Source of the DNA: Psychrosphaera sp. B3R10
GTDB lineage: Bacteria; Pseudomonadota; Gammaproteobacteria; Enterobacterales; Alteromonadaceae
Reading direction: 5' to 3'
Assembly: GCF_018861025.1 (NCBI RefSeq)
Contig: NZ_JAHKQH010000019.1
Coordinates: 308,055 to 372,054 of the forward strand
DNA: 64,000 nt
A program made the translations under genes and the position numbers. The notes under the pieces were generated by a model. The model saw only the letters and a list, made by a program, of their open reading frames with translations, had not been told where the DNA came from and ran no database searches. This document shows positions 1 through 8,401 of the stretch, one piece after another (within the stretch, counting starts at the first letter, position 1; each line of letters opens with the position of its first letter).

Positions 1-24
1 CCGCGACATTTTTAATATAAACAC

Positions 25-54
25 TTTACATATGATTGTTTATATATATACTAT
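25..54 (+). promoter_or_regulatory. Candidate promoter of the ars operon
   Basis: TTTACA at 25-30 and TACTAT at 49-54 are separated by 18 bases and lie about 30 bases before the first ars gene. The surrounding run of alternating TA is roughly self-complementary, as expected for an ArsR operator, but I cannot define the operator itself. Because the operon encodes its own ArsR domain, self-repression relieved by arsenite is the expected regulation (inference). Confidence 0.4.
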
Positions 55-84
55 TTTATATATATTAAGTCTGTTACTAATTTT

Positions 85-912
85 ATGAAAAATCTAAATA
101 AACAAAAAGTCCTTTTTATCTGTACTGGAAACTCGGCTAGGTCACAAATGGCAGAAGCGCTTCTAAGACATAAAGCCGCGGATTATTTTGAAGTGTATAG
201 TGCGGGAACACAGCCTGATACAGTAGACGTGCGTGTGATTGAGGCATTAGGTCAATTTGGGATTGACACCACTGGTTTAGTTTCAAAAAATATAAATACG
301 TTCGAAGGTCAAATTTTTGATTACGTCATCACGCTCTGTGATAAGGCAAATAATGAATGTCGTAGCTACCCAAATGCTCTCAAGCAATTAGCATGGGATT
401 TCCCTGATCCAAAGGAACGCTCCTGCAGTAATCCATTTTCTACAACATTAACTGAACTAAATAATCGATTATCGATGTTTCTTTTAGTCGAAGGCAAAAA
501 TGCGCGATTTCAAAATGAAACCACTCACAATCGCGCAAATGACGGAGTTAATCAGCTAATTGACCTAGAGCCTATCACTTTTTATAAGACCCTTACGGAT
601 GATATTCGACTCAAAACATTAATGTTGACCCATTATTATGGCGAACTTTGCGTATGTGAATTAATGGAAGCGATGGATGAAGATAGCCAACCAAAAGTGT
701 CACGCAACCTTGCCGTTTTGAAAAAAGCGAATGTAATAACGGATAGGAAACACGGACAGTGGGTGTTTTACCGAATAAATCCTGAACTGCCGCTGTGGGC
801 TAAATCAGTTATTGCACAAACAACTGAGAACAACGTTCCTCTTATCGCTAACGAAGTCAAACGTTTGGCTAATATGAAAAATAGGCCCGACAAATCCAAT
901 TTCTGTAAATAA
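85..912 (+). CDS. Fused arsenate reductase (LMW-PTPase type) and ArsR-family repressor
   Basis: Residues 1-140 are a low-molecular-weight phosphatase-like arsenate reductase. The active loop is CTGNSARS at residues 13-20 (C-X5-R, nucleophile Cys13, Arg19), with an Asp-Pro general-acid motif in WDFPDP. Residues about 165-260 are a winged-helix ArsR domain with a Cys-Val-Cys arsenite-sensing motif at 189-191 (ELCVCEL). The protein should reduce arsenate to arsenite and repress the operon until arsenite binds. It is the first gene of acr3-PTP-GAPDH-arsJ. The fusion puts enzyme and sensor in one chain; separate arsR and arsC genes are the usual arrangement. The start is the first in-frame ATG; no strong Shine-Dalgarno is visible. 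Confidence 0.88.
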   Translation: MKNLNKQKVLFICTGNSARSQMAEALLRHKAADYFEVYSAGTQPDTVDVRVIEALGQFGIDTTGLVSKNINTFEGQIFDYVITLCDKANNECRSYPNALKQLAWDFPDPKERSCSNPFSTTLTELNNRLSMFLLVEGKNARFQNETTHNRANDGVNQLIDLEPITFYKTLTDDIRLKTLMLTHYYGELCVCELMEAMDEDSQPKVSRNLAVLKKANVITDRKHGQWVFYRINPELPLWAKSVIAQTTENNVPLIANEVKRLANMKNRPDKSNFCK

Positions 913-955
913 AGATCACAAAACAATTTTTCTTCTAATTTAAAGAGGATTTTAC

Positions 956-1984
956 ATGGGTATTTTTGAGCGTTATTTGTCCGTATGGGTAGCTCTGAGC
1001 ATAAGCTTGGGGGTGATTTTAGGCCTTTGGCAACCAGAGGTTTTTCAAACAATAGCGGGCTTTGAAGTAGCGCATGTAAATATTGTTGTCGCTGTTTTCA
1101 TCTGGGTGATAATTTATCCTATGATGGTTCAAATAGACTTTTCAGCTATAAAAAATGTAGGTAAAAACCCAAAAGGACTGCTGCTAACTATAGTTATCAA
1201 TTGGTTGATTAAACCTTTCACTATGGCCGGTTTAGGATGGTTATTTTTTAATATCTTATTTGCCGATCTGGTTGACCCAACATCAGCTCAAGAATACATA
1301 GCAGGCATGATTTTACTGGGCGTCGCACCATGCACTGCGATGGTCTTTGTGTGGTCGCAACTAACGAAAGGAGATCCAAATTATACATTGGTACAAGTCT
1401 CAGTTAATGACGTGATCATGATATTTGCATTTGCGCCTATCTCTGCGTTTTTACTCGGTGTAAGCGACATTCAAGTCCCTTGGGAAACATTGCTTATTTC
1501 TGTTGCACTTTATGTATTATTGCCATTAATAGCCGGTGTTTTAACTCGCAAAATGCTCAATAAAGGCCAAGGAGAACATACCGTAAATCAATTTTTGTCT
1601 TCTTTAAAGCCTTGGTCGGTTATTGGGTTGTTGGCAACCGTCGTTTTATTATTTGGCTTTCAAGCAAATACAATAATTTCTGAACCTGAAACCATCGCTT
1701 TAGTTGCAATTCCGTTAATGATCCAAACTTACGGTATTTTCCTCATCGCTTATTTGGCTGCGAAATGGATGAAACTCCCACATAACATCGCTGCGCCCGC
1801 CTGCCTGATAGGTACTTCTAACTTCTTTGAACTTGCTGTTGCCGTCGCTATTTCGCTATTTGGCCTGCATTCCGGTGCTGCTTTAGCCACCGTAGTGGGC
1901 GTGCTCGTTGAAGTACCTGTCATGCTCTCGTTAGTTTATATAATAAACCATACTCAAAACTGGTTTGGAGAAAATCATGGATAA
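956..1984 (+). CDS. acr3: Acr3-family arsenite efflux permease
   Basis: A 342-residue membrane protein with about ten hydrophobic segments. It carries the conserved cysteine segment [13 protein letters not shown] typical of Acr3 arsenite carriers of the bile/arsenite/riboflavin transporter superfamily. It exports arsenite made by the upstream reductase from the cytoplasm. AAAGAGG lies just before the ATG. The gene overlaps the following phosphatase gene by 8 bases, so the two are translationally coupled. Family assignment is secure; substrate is inferred from family and operon. Confidence 0.93.
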   Translation: MGIFERYLSVWVALSISLGVILGLWQPEVFQTIAGFEVAHVNIVVAVFIWVIIYPMMVQIDFSAIKNVGKNPKGLLLTIVINWLIKPFTMAGLGWLFFNILFADLVDPTSAQEYIAGMILLGVAPCTAMVFVWSQLTKGDPNYTLVQVSVNDVIMIFAFAPISAFLLGVSDIQVPWETLLISVALYVLLPLIAGVLTRKMLNKGQGEHTVNQFLSSLKPWSVIGLLATVVLLFGFQANTIISEPETIALVAIPLMIQTYGIFLIAYLAAKWMKLPHNIAAPACLIGTSNFFELAVAVAISLFGLHSGAALATVVGVLVEVPVMLSLVYIINHTQNWFGENHG

Positions 1985-2486
1985 TAAACCAGCCATACAA
2001 AAACACCCTTACGATATATTGCCTCTAGAAAATGGTGCGCAACTTATTTTTACACCTTGCCCTGGAACAAAAGACGCTAGTTTAAGTGACGCTATTTCAA
2101 CCCTAAAACATGCAGGAACAAGCATGCTGATAACATTAATGTTTGACGATGAAATGGCAAAAAACAATGGCCAGTCTTTACCTACGGAATGTCTTAAACA
2201 CGACATTGAATGGGTTCAGCTCCCTATTGTTGATGATGCCGCACCTGCGCAGGCATTTGAAAACCAATGGCACGTGCAGAAGGACAAGATCTTAGAACAA
2301 CTAAAGAACAAAGGCACTATTGCGGTCCACTGCAAAGGCGGCTCCGGTAGAACAGGTTTGGTAATTGGCCTCATTCTTTTATCTATTGGTTGGCCCGCTG
2401 AAAAAATAATAAAACAAATTCAACAAAGGCGTCCTAACGCACTAAAAAATTCAAAACAGCTCAATTATTTTAACTCTTATTTGTAA
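1977..2486 (+). CDS. Tyrosine/dual-specificity phosphatase-like protein in the ars operon
   Basis: About 169 residues ending in a cysteine phosphatase signature, [10 protein letters not shown] (C-X5-R). The fold resembles the dual-specificity/CDKN3-like phosphatases sometimes encoded in arsenic operons. I chose the ATG at 1977 because GGAG lies six bases before it (1967-1970); an in-frame TTG at 1965 would add four residues. It overlaps the end of acr3. It could act as an arsenate reductase or as a phosphatase on a phospho- or arseno-intermediate; the sequence does not decide. The substrate is unknown. Confidence 0.8.
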   Translation: MDNKPAIQKHPYDILPLENGAQLIFTPCPGTKDASLSDAISTLKHAGTSMLITLMFDDEMAKNNGQSLPTECLKHDIEWVQLPIVDDAAPAQAFENQWHVQKDKILEQLKNKGTIAVHCKGGSGRTGLVIGLILLSIGWPAEKIIKQIQQRRPNALKNSKQLNYFNSYL

Positions 2487-2512
2487 ATATTAAATAATAC
2501 ATAGGTAAATTT

Positions 2513-3523
2513 ATGACAATCAAAATAGGTATTAATGGCTTTGGTCGAATGGGTCGATTATCAATGCGCGCCGCTTATGACTGGGACGACATTGAAATAG
2601 TACATATTAATGATCCTGCAGGTGATCCCGCAACATTAGCGCATTTAATGACGTTCGATTCGGTACATGGCAAATGGCATTACGACGTAAGTCATAACAA
2701 TAACGAACTTATTATCAACGGTAAATCAATTACTTGTACGCACAATAAAGCGATTAAAGAAACTGACTGGTCAAAATGCGATGTGGTAATAGAAGCCTCT
2801 GGCAAAATGAAGACAAAAGCGCTATTAAACGACTATTTGGAGCAAGGGGTAAAACGTGTAGTGGTTACCGCTCCAGTAAAAGAAGATGGTGTTCTAAATG
2901 TTGTTATGGGGGTAAACGATCATCTGTTCAACAAGGACTTACACCCTATCGTGACCGCCGCGTCATGCACCACGAACTGCTTAGCGCCAGTCGTAAAAGT
3001 AATTCATGAAACACTAGGTATAAAACATGGGTCTATGACAACCATTCATGATATTACCAATACGCAAACTATCATTGACGCACCACACAAAGACTTACGC
3101 CGTGCTCGAGCGTGTGGTTCTAGTTTGATCCCTACCACAACAGGTTCAGCGACCGCAATTACCCATATTTTTCCTGAACTTTTGGGTAAGTTAAATGGCC
3201 ACGCGATACGTGTGCCATTAACTAACGCTTCTATCACCGATTGCGTTTTTGAATTAGAACGTGAAACCAATATTGAAGAAGTAAATGCCCTATTACAACA
3301 AGCTTCGAAAGGGCAATTGCAAGGCATCTTAGGTTATGAGGAACGCCCTCTTGTTTCCATCGATTACAAAACAGATCCACGTTCAGGCATCATTGATGCG
3401 TTATCGACTATGGTGATAAACAAAACGCAACTGAAATTGTACGTTTGGTATGACAACGAATGGGGTTATGCAAATAGAACGGCAGAATTGGCACGTTTAG
3501 TCGGTATGGCAGATAAAGGCTAA
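2513..3523 (+). CDS. ArsJ-associated glyceraldehyde-3-phosphate dehydrogenase
   Basis: A full-length (336 aa) type I GAPDH. It has the N-terminal NAD-binding glycine motif INGFGRMGR, the catalytic-cysteine motif [10 protein letters not shown] near residue 150, and the C-terminal [10 protein letters not shown]. Its place between the ars genes and arsJ identifies the arsenic-specific paralogue. It is thought to join arsenate to glyceraldehyde-3-phosphate to give unstable 1-arseno-3-phosphoglycerate, which ArsJ exports. The gap to arsJ is 16 bases. A glycolytic role cannot be excluded from sequence, but the context strongly favours arsenate resistance. Confidence 0.92.
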   Translation: MTIKIGINGFGRMGRLSMRAAYDWDDIEIVHINDPAGDPATLAHLMTFDSVHGKWHYDVSHNNNELIINGKSITCTHNKAIKETDWSKCDVVIEASGKMKTKALLNDYLEQGVKRVVVTAPVKEDGVLNVVMGVNDHLFNKDLHPIVTAASCTTNCLAPVVKVIHETLGIKHGSMTTIHDITNTQTIIDAPHKDLRRARACGSSLIPTTTGSATAITHIFPELLGKLNGHAIRVPLTNASITDCVFELERETNIEEVNALLQQASKGQLQGILGYEERPLVSIDYKTDPRSGIIDALSTMVINKTQLKLYVWYDNEWGYANRTAELARLVGMADKG

Positions 3524-3539
3524 GGGCAAGTTAACAAAC

Positions 3540-4751
3540 ATGGGACTTTTATCATTTAAAACACTATCGCCACAGATAAAACAATATTTATTGATCACCG
3601 GTAATTATTGGGCGTTTACATTAACTGATGGTGCACTACGTATGCTCGTTGTGCTGTATTTTCATCAGTTAGGGTACTCACCATTAAATATTGCGATGTT
3701 ATTTTTATTCTACGAAATATTTGGTGTTATCACTAACCTTGTTGGGGGTTGGTTAGGCGCTCGTTTAGGTTTAAACAAAACCATGAACATCGGGTTAGCG
3801 ATTCAAATAATCGCGCTCGCTATGCTTGCAGTTCCTGCTGAAATGCTAACAATCGTCTACGTAATGGTGGCTCAAGCATCATCTGGTATCGCCAAAGATC
3901 TAAATAAAATGAGTGCTAAGAGTTCCATTAAGTTACTTGTAAGCGACGGCGCAGAAGGAAAGCTCTATCATTGGATTGCAATACTGACGGGGAGTAAAAA
4001 TGCACTAAAGGGCGCTGGGTTCTTTTTAGGGGGATTGCTACTTACTTTACTTGAGTTTAAAGGCGCGGTTATTGTTATGGCAGCCCTATTAAGTATCGTT
4101 TGGGTCGTTAGTTTAATCGCATTAAGGGAAGATCTGGGTAAAGCAAAGCACAAACCTAAATTCAGTGACATTTTTTCCAAGAGTGCATCAATAAATATTC
4201 TGTCAGCAGCACGCATGTTTTTATTTGGGGCAAGAGATGTTTGGTTTGTTGTCGCATTACCAGTATTTTTAGCCGTAAAGTTTAATTGGGACCACTGGTG
4301 GGTTGGCGGATTTATGGCAAGTTGGGTAATCGGCTATGGAATCGTACAATCCTTCGCGCCCTATTTTACCGGAAAGAGACAGGGAAAAACGCCAACTGGA
4401 AAGTCTGCTTTTCTATGGGCAAGTTATTTGGCAATAATCCCCGCTTTTATTGCTTTGGCATTACACTTTAATTTTCACATTCTTGCGTCGATCATCATAG
4501 GACTCATTATTTTTGGCGTTGTGTTTGCCATTAATTCGTCTATGCATAGTTACCTTATCGTAAGTTACGCCGGTAACGACGGTGTGTCGCTCGACGTTGG
4601 TTTTTACTATATGGCTAATGCAATGGGCAGACTAATAGGCACTGTACTCTCAGGATGGGTATATCAAAATTTTGGCCTAGAGGCATGTTTATGGATATCA
4701 AGCTTGTTTGTTGCTACAGCGGCCTTGCTATCTTTGAAATTGAAACAATAA
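3540..4751 (+). CDS. arsJ: ArsJ organoarsenical efflux permease (MFS)
   Basis: A 403-residue major-facilitator protein with about twelve hydrophobic segments. It has the characteristic ArsJ start NYWAFTLTDGALRMLVVLYF and the segment FYEIFGVITNLVGGWLGARL. It pairs with the preceding GAPDH to export 1-arseno-3-phosphoglycerate, which then breaks down outside the cell to arsenate. It is the last gene of the operon; no classical intrinsic terminator with a T tract follows, only the long imperfect hairpin at 4785-4872. The recognition is strong; the transport role is established for the family. Confidence 0.93.
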   Translation: MGLLSFKTLSPQIKQYLLITGNYWAFTLTDGALRMLVVLYFHQLGYSPLNIAMLFLFYEIFGVITNLVGGWLGARLGLNKTMNIGLAIQIIALAMLAVPAEMLTIVYVMVAQASSGIAKDLNKMSAKSSIKLLVSDGAEGKLYHWIAILTGSKNALKGAGFFLGGLLLTLLEFKGAVIVMAALLSIVWVVSLIALREDLGKAKHKPKFSDIFSKSASINILSAARMFLFGARDVWFVVALPVFLAVKFNWDHWWVGGFMASWVIGYGIVQSFAPYFTGKRQGKTPTGKSAFLWASYLAIIPAFIALALHFNFHILASIIIGLIIFGVVFAINSSMHSYLIVSYAGNDGVSLDVGFYYMANAMGRLIGTVLSGWVYQNFGLEACLWISSLFVATAALLSLKLKQ

Positions 4752-4784
4752 AAACTGTACTCACTTTCCTAAATTGAAATTAAA

Positions 4785-4872
4785 AAGCGTCGGGAATAAT
4801 TTGGTTGATTTGATATTGATGAGCTTGTTTTATGTGCTCACAATCTTTAAGAGATCAACAATTCTGACGCTT
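4785..4872. repeat. Long imperfect inverted repeat after arsJ
   Basis: AAGCGTC at 4785-4791 pairs with GACGCTT at 4866-4872. Inside it, AATTTGGTTGAT pairs imperfectly with ATCAACAATT, and a central GAGC...GCTC hairpin closes the structure. The whole 88-base stretch can fold into one branched hairpin. It could be a small non-autonomous element, the remains of a cassette recombination site, or an unusual operon end. No coding capacity is seen. Confidence 0.45.
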
Positions 4873-4879
4873 ATTTTAG

Positions 4880-4980
4880 GAGGTGAACGCCTCAATAATG
4901 GGCTGGTTGTAATTGGTTAAAACCAGTGACGAAGGAGCAAAAGCCAACCGTTTTGAACTTTGTTTAACAAATTGTTATGC
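4880..4980 (-). other. attC-like recombination site overlapping the end of the cupin gene
   Basis: Read on the minus strand, the stretch begins GCATAACAATTTGTTAAAC, passes through a GGTTGGCTTTTGCTCC segment and ends GAGGCGTTC. This resembles chromosomal-integron attC sites (RYYYAAC ... GCGTT). The stop codon TAA of the cupin gene lies inside the GCATAAC box, as is usual for cassette genes. The last box (GCGTTC rather than GCGTTA) is imperfect, so the site may be decayed. No integrase gene is in the window. Confidence 0.4.
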
Positions 4981-5457
4981 TTTTTTACCACCCTCTGGTT
5001 CTTGGATATTTTCAAAATCAACCAAATTCCATTTTTGCCCATTGCGGCGATATATTCGTTTTTTAAGATTGGGGTAGTCAGCCATATCGCTATCTAGCCG
5101 CTGACCAACAACTATACATTTTAGAGTTTCAGTTCCTGTATTTTTAATGTTATGTGCTTCACCTCCAGCACGATAACCAATAAAGTCACCTGCTTTAATT
5201 TCGTATACCTCATTTCCAACAATAGCTTCACCATTCCCTTCAAGAACATAGACACATTCTTCCTCAGAATAATGAACATGCGTTTCGGTAGTTACATAAC
5301 CGGGTTTAACTTCAATTATGTGAAACCCAATACCACTCAGACCCGTTAAGTCTCCAAGAGATTTATTAATACGCTTTGCATTAGGATTAAGAAAATGTGT
5401 TTTATCAATACCCTCGTAGGCATCAATCTCTTCTTTAGTAACTAAATATTTATCCAT
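4975..5457 (-). CDS. Cupin-domain protein (possible integron cassette cargo)
   Basis: A 160-residue protein with a single cupin beta-barrel. It has the metal-ligand motif HVHYSEEECVYVLEG (two His and a Glu) and the second motif with GEAHNIKN. Single-domain cupins of this type bind a metal and often act on small molecules, but no substrate can be named. The start is the ATG at 5457 with AAGGTAACC just upstream. The gene stands alone between ars and envelope genes, and its stop codon sits in an attC-like sequence, suggesting it arrived as a cassette. Confidence 0.8.
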   Translation of the reverse strand: MDKYLVTKEEIDAYEGIDKTHFLNPNAKRINKSLGDLTGLSGIGFHIIEVKPGYVTTETHVHYSEEECVYVLEGNGEAIVGNEVYEIKAGDFIGYRAGGEAHNIKNTGTETLKCIVVGQRLDSDMADYPNLKKRIYRRNGQKWNLVDFENIQEPEGGKKA

Positions 5458-5764
5458 CAGGTTACCTTATGAATTCACTCATTTTAATTTAAAACATAAC
5501 AACTTCATCAGGAAAAAGTTTCCTCAGATCCTGAAAAAATATTTTCCCTGTGCTTATTTATCTATTATTAGCAAACTCTTTAGGGTGCTTGCAACTACTA
5601 TGTCTGAGCAATGATGTTTTTGTGGAAATCAGGAAAGTTCGGTGATCCGAAGACTATCGAGGAAATAGCAGTTAGTTGTTTCTATAAGGCTATGTCCCAG
5701 TTATGTGTTGATATCGTCAAATAAACAAGTACCAAAAAGAGGGTAAAGTTGGAAAGTATGGTAA

Positions 5765-5872
5765 TTGCCGAATCGAGTTCTTTATTTAAGGGGCGCAACA
5801 AATAAAGGCTTACAAAGGTTCAAATGCAAATTCTGTAAAAAAATTCACAGGTGTAAAAAGCTCACCTTTTAA
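5765..5872 (+). pseudogene. Remnant of a transposase N-terminal zinc-ribbon
   Basis: One + frame is open from 5765 to the TAA at 5870 and reads through GATNKGLQRFKCKFCKK. This has the look of the N-terminal zinc-ribbon of insertion-sequence transposases (NGKxxKGxQRFKCKxCxKTF). The first cysteine pair expected upstream (CPNC) reads LPNR, and a stop lies directly before and after. It is too short and too decayed to function. The IS family cannot be assigned. Confidence 0.35.
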
Positions 5873-5880
5873 AACCCGAT

Positions 5881-5901
5881 GCAATCAGACACGCTGATTG
5901 C
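5881..5901. repeat. Perfect 8-bp inverted repeat
   Basis: GCAATCAG and CTGATTGC flank a 5-base loop. No T tract follows on either strand, so it is not a standard terminator. It directly follows the transposase fossil and may be part of that element's end. Confidence 0.5.
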
Positions 5902-5951
5902 TATGACAAAGAGAGTGTACCGCTTTTCACTTAGACGACTCGCTATATGAG

Positions 5952-5969
5952 TTTAGATATTTATCTAAA
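5952..5969. repeat. Operator-like 18-bp palindrome
   Basis: TTTAGATA and TATCTAAA are separated by two bases, giving a compact symmetric site of the size bound by dimeric regulators. No gene begins close to it, so a function is not shown. Confidence 0.4.
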
Positions 5970-5981
5970 TGGTTAGCAGAC

Positions 5982-6020
5982 CCACTGTTTATAATTTGTC
6001 AGGCTAATAATAAACAGTGG
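5982..6020. repeat. Perfect 10-bp inverted repeat downstream of the lipoprotein gene
   Basis: CCACTGTTTA and TAAACAGTGG enclose 19 bases. It lies 20 bases beyond the stop of the minus-strand lipoprotein gene and may form its transcript end, although there is no T run. It could equally be the end of a lost insertion element. Confidence 0.5.
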
Positions 6021-6041
6021 TTGATACTTCTGAGGTAGAAA

Positions 6042-6626
6042 CTAAAGTAGAAACTCAAATCGGAAATAGTTGCTTAGGTTTGAAGTTACTTCAGTACTAT
6101 TAGCGCTGTAAGCAATATAATCATCCAAATCTAAGTCGATAATTACACATCCACAAACAGGGCTATAATATGCTTCAATCCCATTCCCACTGTCACCAGA
6201 AATAAAATCGGACCATTGCGCTTCGACTCTAAAAAGTAAAGGGTTGGAGTTTTCATAGTCCTGATAAAAGTAAAAAGTACCATTCACTCGCCTAACTTGT
6301 GTGTGCAACATCAATTCAGTTTCTTCGCCCGAAAGCATACTTAAATCTTTAGTCCAATCGCCATCTGCGATAAATGAAAAATCAAAATAATTCCCATTGT
6401 GGGTAAACAAGGTCTGCGAACATTCGGTATCTACACACCGCTTTTCTAATTGTTTTGGCTTAGTCAACTCAATACTGAAGTAGCCAGTTCGTTGTTCTAA
6501 ATCAACCTCGGTGAACGTAGCAACCTCACTATCATTGGTAAAGGACACTTGATCAGAAAATGCGTCCTCATCGAGAACACAGGCTGACAATAACAAAGTT
6601 AGAAGGCCCACCGTAATTAATTTCAT
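6042..6626 (-). CDS. Putative lipoprotein of unknown function
   Basis: About 194 residues. I start at the ATG at 6626 because AAGGAAAAG precedes it and the protein then begins with a lipoprotein signal, MKLITVGLLTLLLSAC, with the lipidated Cys at residue 16. A longer reading from 6716 would bury the signal. The mature part is acidic and rich in beta-type sequence, with two Cys pairs (CVDTEC and CGC). No family is recognised. It is separated from the upstream DUF2987 gene by a terminator, so it has its own promoter. Confidence 0.65.
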   Translation of the reverse strand: MKLITVGLLTLLLSACVLDEDAFSDQVSFTNDSEVATFTEVDLEQRTGYFSIELTKPKQLEKRCVDTECSQTLFTHNGNYFDFSFIADGDWTKDLSMLSGEETELMLHTQVRRVNGTFYFYQDYENSNPLLFRVEAQWSDFISGDSGNGIEAYYSPVCGCVIIDLDLDDYIAYSANSTEVTSNLSNYFRFEFLL

Positions 6627-6732
6627 AAACTTTTCCTTAAGGCTCAATATCAAATATAGACTTACAAGAATTAACTCAAAACGATCCATCGACAATAATA
6701 TAATCATAACTATCATATAATTGGATGAAAAA

Positions 6733-6759
6733 AAAAGCCCTACCTAATTGGTTGGGCTT
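6733..6759 (-). terminator. Intrinsic terminator after the Bax-like/DUF2987 pair
   Basis: AAGCCC and GGGCTT form a stem extended by ACC/GGT with one T-T mismatch. On the minus strand it is followed by a run of nine T. It sits about 125 bases beyond the DUF2987 stop and before the lipoprotein start. Confidence 0.75.
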
Positions 6760-6883
6760 GTTAAACGTTAAACTGCGGTTTTAAAAAGTGTATTGATGAC
6801 AAACCGACTTTGTAAAGCTTGATACCTCTAAACTCTACTTTTTAACGAATATTGAAGACTAAAAATCACTGATTACCTTAGCT

Positions 6884-7555
6884 CTATGGTTTAATAAACG
6901 GAACAATCTTCGATGGTATTGAACTAAGGACAAATGGTTTTTCAGCGTTTTTAAGTATGGCTGAAGTTAATATACATTGGTTATCACTGCACCAACTTTC
7001 ATCTCCGTTGATTATACTTAATTGCTCTCCAGTTTTTCCTAAAACGGTAACACCTGTGACTTTTGGTACTAAAAACGACATCATGCCTCCTAAATCCTGG
7101 AGAGCATCGTTAAAAGTTTCAACAAGACGGACTAGCTTAGTATTGTCTATGGTTGAGGCTAACAAGAAGCTGTTTTCAAGTCTCATGTTTAAGCCGCACT
7201 CTAATCCCTTTTCGGTTTCAATGACCAACTTTGCTTTATCCATGTCCAACTGTTCATCAAATGGCAATAAAACTTCACCATTTTCTAGATAGTAAACAGG
7301 CATTGATTTGATCTTAGTTTGCAACTTAGCCGAACGTATTGGACAGGCTTTTTTACTGTTAATTTGATTAAAGTAAAACGCCAATTTTATATCAACATAT
7401 TCAGCTTCATCCAAATCATCCATACGATCAAAAAAGCCATCGTAGTTGAGTTCCATCGTCTTTGTTTGTTGTTCAACGTTGGCAAATAGGCTACTCGACA
7501 CCAAACACATGGAGAAAAATAGTAAAAACGGTACCGCTAATTTTTTCAATGTCAT
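6884..7555 (-). CDS. DUF2987-like exported protein
   Basis: A 223-residue protein with a signal peptide (cleavage near SSSLFA-NVEQ). The mature part resembles the DUF2987 family of marine gammaproteobacteria (ELNYDGFFDRMDDL start, cysteines in KKACPIR, LECGLN and SWCSDNQC). Its function is unknown. The ATG follows the stop of the Bax-like gene with no gap, so the two are co-translated. Pairing with a peptidoglycan hydrolase suggests a cell-envelope role (inference). Confidence 0.65.
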   Translation of the reverse strand: MTLKKLAVPFLLFFSMCLVSSSLFANVEQQTKTMELNYDGFFDRMDDLDEAEYVDIKLAFYFNQINSKKACPIRSAKLQTKIKSMPVYYLENGEVLLPFDEQLDMDKAKLVIETEKGLECGLNMRLENSFLLASTIDNTKLVRLVETFNDALQDLGGMMSFLVPKVTGVTVLGKTGEQLSIINGDESWCSDNQCILTSAILKNAEKPFVLSSIPSKIVPFIKP

Positions 7556-8359
7556 TTACATATACTTTTGGTTAAAACGTAACATTTCTTGGATCTCTTC
7601 CACGTAGGCTTCGCGACGGGTTGAATATGGCAATAGCCCCTCTGCAATAACATACGGGTCCAGTTCATCATGGTTAACCCTTTGTTGATTTCTAAGTTGT
7701 CGTAACTTAGCGTATGCGTGGCCAGTATTTAAGTTATGGAAATAACTTCTGATGGAATCCGCTGGCGTTGCAAATTTACGTACTTCATAGGTTTTGCCTG
7801 CAGGTCGGCCTGTTGGAATAACGCCGCAGCCTTTGGTAAAACACCATTGACCAAATAAATTATTTGCTTCTAACGCGAATCGCGAGGTTCCCCAACCACT
7901 TTCGTTGGCCGCCTGCATCAAAACCAAATCCACTGGGATAATATCAACACGAGTTAGTAATTCAGCTTTCACTTTATGTAAGTCGTCTAGTTCTTTAATT
8001 CGGTATTTTTTAGCAAGAGCAAGAAAACGCTTTTTGTCTGACGCGTTTTTACTCTGTGGACTAAATGATTCTACAAACGCGCGATGACGGCCGAGTTCTT
8101 CGTTAACTTCTAAAACAAATGGCTTCATAAAAGTAAAAAAAGCGTGCTTCTTTTCTTTCACATCACGAATGCTGGCAAAATCGGGGAGGTGAACATTTTT
8201 ATGAGATTTTTTAGATATGTGTTTTTTAACCGATCCAATCTCGATGTCTAGTTCGCTTTCTAAACTTGATTCTACCGGTGAATGCTGTACGAAGGGGTAA
8301 ATAGCTGCATAAGCAACGACAAGGATAATGACTAATTTTTTTATTACTTGGCTTATCAT
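7556..8359 (-). CDS. Bax-like glucosaminidase
   Basis: A 267-residue protein with an N-terminal membrane or signal segment (residues 5-22). The C-terminal glucosaminidase (lysozyme-like) domain carries the family signature MQAANESGWGTSRFA with the catalytic Glu, then NNLFGQWC and ADSIRSYFHNLNTGHAY. It likely cleaves peptidoglycan beta-N-acetylglucosaminyl bonds in the periplasm, like E. coli Bax. It is the first gene of a two-gene operon with the DUF2987 gene. Family assignment is good; the biological role is inferred. Confidence 0.85.
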   Translation of the reverse strand: MISQVIKKLVIILVVAYAAIYPFVQHSPVESSLESELDIEIGSVKKHISKKSHKNVHLPDFASIRDVKEKKHAFFTFMKPFVLEVNEELGRHRAFVESFSPQSKNASDKKRFLALAKKYRIKELDDLHKVKAELLTRVDIIPVDLVLMQAANESGWGTSRFALEANNLFGQWCFTKGCGVIPTGRPAGKTYEVRKFATPADSIRSYFHNLNTGHAYAKLRQLRNQQRVNHDELDPYVIAEGLLPYSTRREAYVEEIQEMLRFNQKYM

Positions 8360-8401
8360 AAAATTTCCGTAATTGGGTTAAGCCTGTAATTTTAGCACAA
8401 C

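Larger units (their letters stand above)
5458..6041. other. Long non-coding gap with fossil and inverted repeats
   Basis: No intact gene is visible in these 584 bases. The first 300 bases hold nothing I recognise. From 5765 there is a degenerate transposase zinc-ribbon fragment, then three perfect inverted repeats (5881-5901, 5952-5969, 5982-6020), each listed separately. Together with the cupin/attC-like unit this looks like a pocket where mobile DNA has landed and decayed. Confidence 0.6.
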
